16,238 nucleotides of DNA from RUG11247 sp050945995 (lineage in GTDB: Bacteria > Bacillota > Clostridia > Christensenellales > Aristaeellaceae), in assembly GCA_050945995.1 (NCBI GenBank), contig JBMNUA010000032.1, positions 1 to 16,238 of the forward strand. Direction: 5' to 3'. This document shows positions 5,483-11,202 of the stretch, piece by piece. Numbering within the stretch: the first letter of the stretch is position 1; each line of letters opens with the position of its first letter. The notes below the pieces were generated by a model, which was not told the origin of the DNA, searched no databases, and saw nothing but the letters and a program-made list of their open reading frames with translations. Both the position numbers and the translations under genes were made by a program.

Positions 5483-5662
5483 TCAAACGGAATGGGAGCG
5501 GTAGCTTCCGCACATACTCTCGTCCTGGGGCGTGCCGCTCGCGCCGTTCGCAGCCGGTTCGACTTGGATCGCGGTGAGCGCGCAGTAATCCGCGTTCCCG
5601 CAATGGTACTCGCAGCTTTTCACGCGGCATCGGATGCTGTGATTGGGAAATTTCTGATGCAT
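5483..5662 (-). CDS. Small DUF1540 protein
   Basis: A 59-residue cysteine-rich protein starting MHQKFPNHSI. Its cysteines (C12, C17, C21, C27, C51) and the pattern IRCRVKSCEYHCGNADYC, then AIQVEP and a late CGSY, match the DUF1540 family. These are small Firmicutes proteins that probably bind a metal; their function is not known to me. The start is fixed by a strong GGAGG seven bases before the ATG at 5660-5662. Longer open frame upstream has no ribosome-binding site and no family similarity. The gene stands alone between spoVT and tRNA-Lys, with hairpins behind it. A possible promoter lies 39 bases or more upstream. The neighbourhood and the GCATA-type -35 leave open a link to sporulation, but this is only inference. 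Confidence 0.82.
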   Translation of the reverse strand: MHQKFPNHSIRCRVKSCEYHCGNADYCALTAIQVEPAANGASGTPQDESMCGSYRSHSV

Positions 5663-5700
5663 GGTTCCACCTCCGCAAATAATATGCCGTTGGGCGTCCA

Positions 5701-5730
5701 TAGATTTCCCTGCGCAGATGTCAATTATGC
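5701..5730 (-). promoter_or_regulatory. Candidate promoter of the DUF1540 gene (sigma factor uncertain)
   Basis: Two readings overlap. A forespore-type reading has GCATA (5726-5730), 18 bases, AAATCTA (5701-5707); five of seven -10 bases fit the sigma-G pattern. A sigma-A reading has a perfect TTGACA (5719-5724), but only TATGGA 16 bases further on. The sequence does not decide which is used. Confidence 0.45.
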
Positions 5731-5842
5731 AATGAAACCGCGGTGAGTGAAGCGGTCTTCTGCGCGTTTCGCAGCATGAGATGCCAGTTACGCGAAACAA
5801 TGTTAAGTATAAATTTATTGCTTTGCGAGGATTGACATCTGC
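5714..5842. repeat. 12-base inverted repeat carrying two divergent -35 regions
   Basis: GCAGATGTCAAT (5714-5725) is the exact reverse complement of ATTGACATCTGC (5831-5842). Each arm contains TTGACA pointing outward: the left arm toward the DUF1540 gene, the right arm toward tRNA-Lys. Between them lies a second inverted pair, GTTTCGC (5766-5772) and GCGAAAC (5792-5798). A further GCGAAAC occurs at 5884-5890. Confidence 0.7.
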
Positions 5843-5860
5843 CCCAAACTGCTGTATGAT
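5832..5860 (+). promoter_or_regulatory. Sigma-A promoter of tRNA-Lys
   Basis: A perfect TTGACA (5832-5837) is followed after 17 bases by TATGAT (5855-5860). Eleven of twelve hexamer positions match the consensus. The expected start near 5867 leaves a leader of about 28 bases to be removed by RNase P. Confidence 0.88.
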
Positions 5861-5895
5861 AGATTGCGTTCGGTCGATCATTTGCGAAACAGCGC

Positions 5896-5971
5896 GCGCC
5901 TTTAGCTCAGTTGGTAGAGCACCTGACTCTTAATCAGGGTGTCCAGGGTTCGAGTCCCTGAAGGCGTACCA
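5896..5971 (+). tRNA. tRNA-Lys (anticodon CTT), CCA encoded
   Basis: The 76 bases fold as a full cloverleaf. The acceptor GCGCCTT pairs with AAGGCGT (first pair G-U). The D arm has GCTC/GAGC. The anticodon stem CCTGA/TCAGG encloses the loop CTCTTAA, giving anticodon CTT for the lysine codon AAG. The variable loop is GTGTC, and the T arm is CAGGG-TTCGAGT-CCCTG. The discriminator A and CCA (5969-5971) are encoded. This is the only plus-strand gene in the window. It has its own promoter and terminator, so it is a single-gene unit. No integrase or duplicated 3' end suggests use as an attachment site. Confidence 0.97.
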
Positions 5972-5973
5972 CC

Positions 5974-6017
5974 TCATCCGATGGGATTGGATCCAATCCC
6001 ATCGGATGATTTTTTTA
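5974..6017 (+). terminator. Rho-independent terminator of tRNA-Lys
   Basis: A perfect 36-base palindrome (5974-6009) centred on GGATCC forms a 16-pair stem with a GATC loop. Seven T residues follow at once (6010-6016). It begins three bases after the CCA end. It is a textbook terminator on the plus strand. Confidence 0.93.
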
Positions 6018-6086
6018 TTTGCAGAAGACGAAAACGCGGCTTTCGTGATGCTCTGTCCGCATCTAACGGGAAATCATCTGTACAGC

Positions 6087-6125
6087 ATAAATAAAACCAC
6101 TTGTTGATGAATAAAACAAGTGGTT
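6087..6125 (-). terminator. Terminator of the transporter-cbiK-cbiL operon
   Basis: AACCACTTGTT (6095-6105) and AACAAGTGGTT (6115-6125) are perfect 11-base inverted arms around a nine-base loop. On the minus strand the stem runs into TTTTATTT. It lies 57 bases after the cbiL stop and faces the tRNA terminator, insulating the two convergent units. The remaining intergenic sequence holds nothing else I can recognise. Confidence 0.82.
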
Positions 6126-6181
6126 GACGAGGTCATGAGAAGCGCGATGATTTAATATCGTCCGGATGCAGCGTATGAACC

Positions 6182-6844
6182 TTATGGCTTCACCAGCACC
6201 GTCGTAAAATAGCCCTGCCTGCCCTGCGCGTTGAATGATTGGATGGGCGATGCCTGCTCGCCGGGCATGCCCAAGTTTTGCACCACCCAAGCGATGCGCC
6301 CTTCCTCCGTCAGCTTCCGTTGGAGCGCGGCAAGGGAGCGCCCCGCCTTCATAACGACGACATTACCATCGGGAAGCGCGGTGTCCGGCTCGTACCCGGG
6401 GAGTATGGTCAGCGGTTCTCTGCCCTCCGCCAAAGGCTGTTGGACGCGCGCGGCGGCGGCGCACATCGCCGGGATGCCGGGGATCACTTCACAGGGGTGA
6501 TGCGGCGCAATGGATTGAAGCAAGTACCCGCTCGTGGCGTAGAGCAGCGGATCGCCCAATACGGGGTAGGCGATGGCGCGCCCCTGCCGCAGCAGATCGA
6601 TCAGCGCATCCGCAGCCGCCGCATGCGCGGCTGCCCAATCCTCTTTTTCGCCCCGCATGGGCATCGGCAGGCGCAATATACTTTTCCCCTGAATCCATTC
6701 GGCAACGATGGTTTCCGCGGCGGATGTGCCCGCGCCCGAATCGGGCAAAGCAATTGTATCCGCGCCTTGCAGCGCCTTTACCGCTTTGAATGTGATCAAT
6801 TCCGGATCCCCAGGTCCCACGCCCACAAATATCAAACTGCCCAT
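6182..6844 (-). CDS. cbiL: Precorrin-2/cobalt-factor II C20-methyltransferase (CbiL/CobI)
   Basis: CbiL transfers a methyl group from SAM to C20 of cobalt-factor II (or precorrin-2), an early step in building the corrin ring of vitamin B12. The 220-residue protein is a class III tetrapyrrole methylase. It shows the SAM-binding FVGVGPGDPELIT (about residues 6-18), the YPVLGDPLLYATSGYLLQ block (about 93-110), VIPGIPAMCAAAARVQQPLA and the late VVVMKAGRSL. The LGDPLLY with a following Y-LL stretch is typical of CbiL rather than other methylases. Length is normal. Its ATG shares one base with the cbiK stop (TAATG), so translation is coupled. It is the last gene of the operon, with a terminator behind it. 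With CbiK just before it, the substrate is probably cobalt-sirohydrochlorin. The other corrin genes are not in the window. Confidence 0.88.
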   Translation of the reverse strand: MGSLIFVGVGPGDPELITFKAVKALQGADTIALPDSGAGTSAAETIVAEWIQGKSILRLPMPMRGEKEDWAAAHAAAADALIDLLRQGRAIAYPVLGDPLLYATSGYLLQSIAPHHPCEVIPGIPAMCAAAARVQQPLAEGREPLTILPGYEPDTALPDGNVVVMKAGRSLAALQRKLTEEGRIAWVVQNLGMPGEQASPIQSFNAQGRQGYFTTVLVKP

Positions 6845-7617
6845 TATAACTCCCTCCGCAACGCGCGCTCTACCCGATCCACAAACAGCGCGCGCACCTC
6901 CGTATATTCGCCGAGCCCCTTCAACCGCACATCGACTTGAAACCCCTCTTTTTCAAGGATGCACTTCCAACTGTCGTCCTCGTCGCCTGCCATGTCGTTC
7001 TTGGCGTGGTCGCCCGCCACGATCATCAGCGGCATCAGCGTCACAGTGCGAGTTTCCCCAGCGCGGAGCGCGGGCAGCAGATCAGCAAGTTCCGGCGAGC
7101 CCTCCACGCAGCCGATCTGAACATGCGCGGGCAAGCGCGCCTGCAATTTCGCATAGGAGGCGTTCGCCGCGTGCTCCGATCCGTGCCCCATCCATAGAAC
7201 CGTCCCCGCAGCAGACTCGGCTTGCGCTTCCATGATGCGGGCGAGCGCGGCGTAATCCGCGTCGTCATACAAAAGGGGCGTCGTGATCGAAATGGACGAA
7301 AAGACCGCCGCATCCCGCCATTGATCACAGAGCCGATTCACCTTTTCATATTCAAACCCGGCGATGACATGGGTTGGCACGAGGACGAGGCGGTCATATC
7401 CCGCGTCCGCGATGCGACGAATCGCCTCCTCCGGCGCGTCGATGGCTAGGTCGCGCTCGCGCTTGAGCTTGCGGATGATCATGCCCGAAGTAAAGGCACG
7501 GAACACGTCGCATGCGGGGAAAGCCCGCGCGATGTCCCGCTCGATCGACTCGATGCCGCTGCGAAGCGCATCCAAATGGCTCGATCCAAAGCTGATGACC
7601 AAGATGGCCGTTTTCAT
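6844..7617 (-). CDS. cbiK: Sirohydrochlorin cobaltochelatase CbiK
   Basis: CbiK inserts cobalt into sirohydrochlorin, the committed step of anaerobic B12 synthesis. The 257-residue protein resembles Salmonella CbiK from end to end: it starts MKTAILVISFGSSHLDA and has VFRAFTSGMIIRKLKRE, FMGHG-type WMGHGSEHAA (residues 142-151) and LMPLMIVAGDHAKNDMAGDE. The metal and catalytic residues appear in place: E89, H145 and H204. No signal peptide is present, so it is cytoplasmic, unlike exported CbiK versions of some sulfate reducers. The ATG overlaps the stop of the ATPase gene by four bases (ATGA), and the stop shares a base with the cbiL start. The link to a FecCD-type transporter suggests a role in cobalt-corrinoid supply, although related chelatases can handle iron or nickel. 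Confidence 0.93.
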   Translation of the reverse strand: MKTAILVISFGSSHLDALRSGIESIERDIARAFPACDVFRAFTSGMIIRKLKRERDLAIDAPEEAIRRIADAGYDRLVLVPTHVIAGFEYEKVNRLCDQWRDAAVFSSISITTPLLYDDADYAALARIMEAQAESAAGTVLWMGHGSEHAANASYAKLQARLPAHVQIGCVEGSPELADLLPALRAGETRTVTLMPLMIVAGDHAKNDMAGDEDDSWKCILEKEGFQVDVRLKGLGEYTEVRALFVDRVERALRREL

Positions 7618-8390
7618 GGATTCTCCTCTGTATTTTGATCGAATAGATAGTGCCGCTGCCCGTCAACATCGACAGATCGAATTTTGACGCCGAAGACGGT
7701 TTCGAGTTTGGGCGAAGGGAGCACCTGCTCGGGCGACCCTTGGCAGACCGCTGCGCCGCGATCCATCAAAATCAGTTCATCGCAAAACCGCGCCGCCTGC
7801 GCAATGTCGTGGAGCACCACCACCACCGCCTTGCCAAGCGCCTTTAAGTCCTTCACCATCCGAATCAGCTCGAATTGACTTTTGATGTCCAAAAAAGTGG
7901 TGGGCTCGTCGAGAAAAACGAGGTCGGTGTCCTGCGTAAGCAGCATGGCGAAATACACGCGTTGCCGCTCGCCGCCCGACAATTGCGTCAGCGGCAGATC
8001 GGAAAAGCGCAGGGTATCTGTTCTTTCCATACATCGGCGGATGATCGCCCGATCATTCTTTGTGAGCGAACGAGAAAAGCCAAGATTTGGATACCGCCCA
8101 TGCGCCACCAGTTGGCGCGCCGTGATACCCGGCACATTGCGCATCTGGGGCATGAACGAAATCACCCGCGCCAACGCCCGCGGGTTGGGCGCTTCGAGGG
8201 GTTGACCGCCGAAAAGTATCCGACCGCCGATCGGCGGGAGCAGACCTGCCGCCGTCTTGATCAGCGTCGATTTCCCGCAGCCGTTCGGACCGATCAGCCC
8301 GACGATTCGACCGACTTCAAACGCAGCCGAAACGCCGTGCACGCACGCCACGCCGCCGTATCCGCACGAGAGGTTCTCAAGCCGCATCAT
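7614..8390 (-). CDS. ABC transporter ATPase, FecCD/BtuCD type
   Basis: This cytoplasmic ATPase drives uptake of a corrinoid, siderophore or heme through the partner permease. The 258-residue protein has Walker A GPNGCGKST (residues 34-42), the Q-loop FMPQ (Q82), the signature LSGGERQR (137-144), Walker B LVFLDEPT (157-164) with the D-loop FLD, and the switch His in VVLHD (H194). Arrangement and length are those of BtuD/FecE/FepC proteins. The start at 8388-8390 has AAGGAG eight bases upstream and overlaps the permease by 14 bases; longer in-frame sequence is permease coding DNA. A second ATG directly follows. Neighbouring cbiK and cbiL favour a corrinoid substrate, but family membership alone does not exclude iron chelates. 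Confidence 0.93.
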   Translation of the reverse strand: MMRLENLSCGYGGVACVHGVSAAFEVGRIVGLIGPNGCGKSTLIKTAAGLLPPIGGRILFGGQPLEAPNPRALARVISFMPQMRNVPGITARQLVAHGRYPNLGFSRSLTKNDRAIIRRCMERTDTLRFSDLPLTQLSGGERQRVYFAMLLTQDTDLVFLDEPTTFLDIKSQFELIRMVKDLKALGKAVVVVLHDIAQAARFCDELILMDRGAAVCQGSPEQVLPSPKLETVFGVKIRSVDVDGQRHYLFDQNTEENP

Positions 8391-9375
8391 GGCGATTGCT
8401 CCTTTTTTGCGTGTACAGGAGGTACAGGAAGAACGGACCGCCCGCCAGCGACAGTATGACGCCCACGGGCAGCTCATACGGCGCGATCAATATGCGGGCG
8501 ACGAGATCGCAGATCGACAGAAACAGCGCGCCCAGCACCATGCACATGGGCACGCCGAAGCGTTCGTCTCGGCGCGTCAGCATGCGCGCGATGCGCGGTA
8601 CAATCAGCCCCACAAAGCCCAGCAGCCCGGAAAAGCTGACCGCGCCGCCGGCGAGCAGCGCCGCCGTCAGGATCAACAAAAAGCGATGGCGGTTCACCCG
8701 TAAACCCAGCCCCGCCGCCATCTCGTCGCCCAGCGAGAGGATGCTCGCTTCGCGCCGCAACAAGAGCGCGAGCGCGAAGCCCGCCGCGATGAACGGCAGC
8801 GCGAGCCCCAGCTTTTGCATTGTCACATCGGAAAACCCGCCGATGGAAAAGAAGGTGCGCGATAACGCAGCATCGGGCCATATGGTGACCAGCGCGTCCA
8901 TGCACGCAGACAGTATGCCGCTCACCGCGACGCCCGAGAGCAAGATCGTCGTACGCGACGCGCCGGTTTTTTTCGCCGCGAGGTAGACGCCAAGCGCCGC
9001 CAGCAGCGCGCCCAGAAACGCGCCGACCGGCACGGCAAGCGCGAGATTGGGCAGCGCGATCATCGCGATCAGCGCAAACAACCCCGCGCCCGCGTTCACG
9101 CCGATGATGCCCGGCGACGCGAGCGGATTCATCAAAATTGTCTGCAAGATCCAGCCGGACACGGCGAGCGCGCCACCCGCGAGTAGCGCCGCGCAGGTGC
9201 GGGGCAGGCGCACATACAGTAGGATTCGGTAACCCTTGGATGCGGTGTCGCCCGCCGCCCATGCGCGGAGCATCTCGCCCGGCGCGATGCCACTCGCGCC
9301 CAGCGTCAAGCTGAGCAGCGCGACCGGGATCAGGAGGAGCAAAAGCAGAAGCCAAACCGCGCCGGTTGAACGCAT
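8377..9375 (-). CDS. ABC transporter permease, FecCD/BtuC type
   Basis: A membrane subunit that forms the substrate path of a B12/siderophore importer. The 332-residue protein has a first membrane segment of mostly Leu right after MRSTGAV, then LGASGIAPGEMLRAW and RLPRTCAALLAGGALAVSGW, followed by QTILMNPLASPGIIGVNAGA, the family hallmark. Several further hydrophobic segments and the ATPase-contact region SLGDEMAAGLGL are present. GLLGFVGLIVPRIAR and a short basic tail end the protein. About ten segments are expected for the family. I chose ATG 9373-9375, one base after the binding-protein stop and fitting the family N-terminus. An alternative ATG at 9406-9408 has a GGGGGG six bases upstream and would overlap the previous gene by about 30 bases. 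Confidence 0.92.
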   Translation of the reverse strand: MRSTGAVWLLLLLLLIPVALLSLTLGASGIAPGEMLRAWAAGDTASKGYRILLYVRLPRTCAALLAGGALAVSGWILQTILMNPLASPGIIGVNAGAGLFALIAMIALPNLALAVPVGAFLGALLAALGVYLAAKKTGASRTTILLSGVAVSGILSACMDALVTIWPDAALSRTFFSIGGFSDVTMQKLGLALPFIAAGFALALLLRREASILSLGDEMAAGLGLRVNRHRFLLILTAALLAGGAVSFSGLLGFVGLIVPRIARMLTRRDERFGVPMCMVLGALFLSICDLVARILIAPYELPVGVILSLAGGPFFLYLLYTQKRSNRHDAA

Positions 9376-9376
9376 A

Positions 9377-10291
9377 TTACGGATATAGAATCTCTTCGAG
9401 CAGCTCATAGGCATCCCCCCAGTCGGCGTTGGGCTTTAAATGAAACAACTCCTTCGGAAGGACATGGTAGCGACCTTCCCGCACGGCGGTCAACCCACCC
9501 CAGGCGGGATTGTCGATCAGCCGCTCTGCCAGCGCATCCATCGCTTTCGCCGGCTCGACCCCCATCGGCACGGCGAAGATATAATCGGGATCGCGCGCGA
9601 TGATCTCCTCGATTGAGATATCTTCGAGCACGGTGTTTTCGCCATCGGCGATGTTGACAAGCCCCATGTCCTTCAGGATCGCACCGCCCAAGCTGTCGCT
9701 GCCCTTCGCCTTCGCGCCGGTTGAAAAGGCGCGGATGAACAGCGCGGTATGCTGCCAGTACGCCGGCTGCGCCTTGGCGCGCGCGATGGTCGCTTCGATC
9801 GGCGCTTGGATTTGCTCGATCTGCTCGGCGAATCGCTCGGGATGGTCGGCGATCGCGGTGAACTGCGCCATCATATCCATGTATTCCGTATAATGGTTGA
9901 CCGAATAAAACGCGGCGGGGATGCCCATTTCACGCAATGCGCGCCCGATCTCGATGTGAGACTCCATATCGGAGGACAGGATCACAAAATCGGGTTCCAA
10001 ATTTAGTATCAACTCCAAATTCGGCATGTGTAGCGTGCCGATGATTTGCGTCCCGTCGGGCAGATCAAGCCCGCGTTCCGACGCCGCGTCCTCGGTGACC
10101 CCGATGAGCGAACCGCCCGCGAGCAGATAGGCTTCGGCGAAAGAGCCGTGAAGCGCGACCGCTTTTGACGGCGGGCATGGTACGGTGATCTGGTTTCCCA
10201 AATCGTCAACAAATGCGTAAGGCTCGGCTGACGCGGGGAAACACAGCGCGCAGAGCAGACAAATTGCGCAGAACAGGCGGCAAACGTTCAT
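9377..10291 (-). CDS. Substrate-binding protein of a corrinoid/iron-chelate ABC importer
   Basis: This exported protein would capture the ligand outside the membrane and deliver it to the permease. The 304-residue product starts MNVCRLFCAICLLCALCFPA followed by SAEP, a signal peptide with a likely signal-peptidase I site after ASA. The mature part has the class III fold pattern of BtuF/FepB proteins: FVDDLGNQITVP, AVALHGSFAEAYLLAGG, IIGTLHMPNLELILNLEPDFVILSS and, late, NPAWGGLTAVREGRYHVLP. None of the five signal-peptide cysteines has a good lipobox before it, although Gram-positive binding proteins are normally lipoproteins. The start has GGGAT upstream and follows a sigma-A promoter; it is the first gene of the five-gene operon. 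A corrinoid ligand is inferred from cbiK and cbiL. Confidence 0.88.
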   Translation of the reverse strand: MNVCRLFCAICLLCALCFPASAEPYAFVDDLGNQITVPCPPSKAVALHGSFAEAYLLAGGSLIGVTEDAASERGLDLPDGTQIIGTLHMPNLELILNLEPDFVILSSDMESHIEIGRALREMGIPAAFYSVNHYTEYMDMMAQFTAIADHPERFAEQIEQIQAPIEATIARAKAQPAYWQHTALFIRAFSTGAKAKGSDSLGGAILKDMGLVNIADGENTVLEDISIEEIIARDPDYIFAVPMGVEPAKAMDALAERLIDNPAWGGLTAVREGRYHVLPKELFHLKPNADWGDAYELLEEILYP

Positions 10292-10313
10292 GGAAGCATC
10301 CCTTTCGTGGCTT

Positions 10314-10391
10314 TCTGATGTAGATTGATATATTTTGGCAATCCGAGCGATTGATCTCAAACAGCCATCTGATTTCGTAGTATATATCAGA
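10314..10391. repeat. TCTGAT repeats flanking the -10 box and in the leader
   Basis: TCTGAT at 10368-10373 and its complement ATCAGA at 10386-10391 flank the -10 box TATACT. A third copy, TCTGAT, is at 10314-10319, about 25 bases before the start codon. Six-base arms can occur by chance. Their placement around the promoter makes a repressor site possible but unproven. Confidence 0.3.
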
Positions 10392-10407
10392 AACAGTATT
10401 TATTCAA
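10379..10407 (-). promoter_or_regulatory. Sigma-A promoter of the transporter-cbiK-cbiL operon
   Basis: TTGAAT (10402-10407) and TATACT (10379-10384) are spaced by 17 bases on the minus strand. The leader to the ATG is about 80 bases. It has no B12-box-like GCCACTG and is too short for a cobalamin riboswitch. Confidence 0.65.
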
Positions 10408-10435
10408 CTGCATACGGTTGGTAGGCTTTGACGCG

Positions 10436-10461
10436 AAAAAGCGGAGGGGCATCCTCCGCTT
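10436..10461 (-). terminator. Rho-independent terminator after the Sir2 gene
   Basis: AAGCGGAGG and CCTCCGCTT form a perfect nine-base stem with a five-base loop, running into five T residues on the minus strand. It starts seven bases after the stop codon at 10469 and ends the nagA-sir2 unit before the transporter promoter. Confidence 0.88.
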
Positions 10462-10468
10462 CTCTGTC

Positions 10469-11200
10469 CTACGCGTCCATCCCGCCCAAGAGCTCTGCGA
10501 TCGGCGTGCGAAACAGCAGATTCGCGCGCTCATCCTTCGGCGTGGGCGCAAGGTTGATGCGCACGAGCCGCACGCCGCGATACGCGTCAATCAGCCCCGC
10601 CGCGGGGTAGACGCTCAAGCTCGTGCCGCCCACAATCAGCAGATCGGCGTCCATGATCGCCGAGATCGCGCGCTCGAGCACATCGTCGTCCAGTTGCTCC
10701 TCATAGAGCACCACATCGGGTTTTACGATGCCGCCGCATGCGCAAACCGGCACGCCCTCCGCGTGTTTGACATGCGCGAGCGCATAAGAGCGACCGCATT
10801 CCATGCAAGAATTACGTAAAATTGAGCCGTGCAGCTCGAGCACATTCTTTGAGCCGGCAAGCTGATGCAGTCCATCGATGTTCTGCGTGACGATTGCGGA
10901 CAGTTTGCCCTGCGCCTCCCAGCGCGCGAGCGTTTCATGCGCGGCGTTCGGGCGGATGCCGTCGAGCAGTATCGCATCCCGATAGAATTCGTAGAACTCC
11001 CGCGGATGCCGCATGAAGAAGCTGCGGCTGAGCATCACCTCGGGTGGGTACTTGTATTCCCGCTGATACAGCCCGTCCGCGCTGCGAAAGTCCGGCACGC
11101 CGCTCTCCGTGGAAACGCCCGCGCCGCCGAGAAACACCATGCGCTTGCTCTCGCGCACCCAGGTTTCAAAGATCGAAAGGCTGGCTTGTTCAGCGCGCAT
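10469..11200 (-). CDS. Sir2-family NAD-dependent protein deacylase
   Basis: Sirtuins remove acetyl or longer acyl groups from lysine using NAD, giving nicotinamide and O-acyl-ADP-ribose. The 243-residue protein is a complete catalytic domain: FLGGAGVSTESGVPDFRS (about residues 23-40) for NAD binding, TQNIDGLH (105-112), the catalytic His in LELHGS (H124), zinc ligands C132, C135, C153 and C155, and VGGTSLSVYPAAGL near the end. The zinc pairs are CxxC and CxC, the second shorter than the usual CxxC. The start lies two bases after the nagA stop; only a weak TTGGAAT is available as ribosome-binding site, so coupling to nagA is likely. The terminator behind it makes it the end of the unit. Whether it is a deacetylase or acts on other acyl groups cannot be told. 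Confidence 0.93.
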   Translation of the reverse strand: MRAEQASLSIFETWVRESKRMVFLGGAGVSTESGVPDFRSADGLYQREYKYPPEVMLSRSFFMRHPREFYEFYRDAILLDGIRPNAAHETLARWEAQGKLSAIVTQNIDGLHQLAGSKNVLELHGSILRNSCMECGRSYALAHVKHAEGVPVCACGGIVKPDVVLYEEQLDDDVLERAISAIMDADLLIVGGTSLSVYPAAGLIDAYRGVRLVRINLAPTPKDERANLLFRTPIAELLGGMDA

Positions 11201-11202
11201 TT

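Noticed and set aside
5663..5881. N-terminal extension of the DUF1540 gene to a 132-residue protein
   Set aside because: The extra 73 codons have no ribosome-binding site and no family similarity, and they overlap the candidate promoter. The internal ATG with GGAGG is clearly better.
5896..6020. tRNA-Lys as an attachment site for a mobile element
   Set aside because: There is no integrase, no duplicated tRNA 3' end and no phage gene nearby; the sequence after the tRNA is its own terminator.
6063..6290. Small minus-strand frame of 75 codons overlapping the end of cbiL
   Set aside because: It lies in a different frame inside cbiL and runs through the operon terminator hairpin.
8474..9355. Second minus-strand frame of 293 codons over the permease
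   Set aside because: It has an Arg/Gly/Ala-rich composition with no membrane segments, and the real permease frame covers the same DNA.
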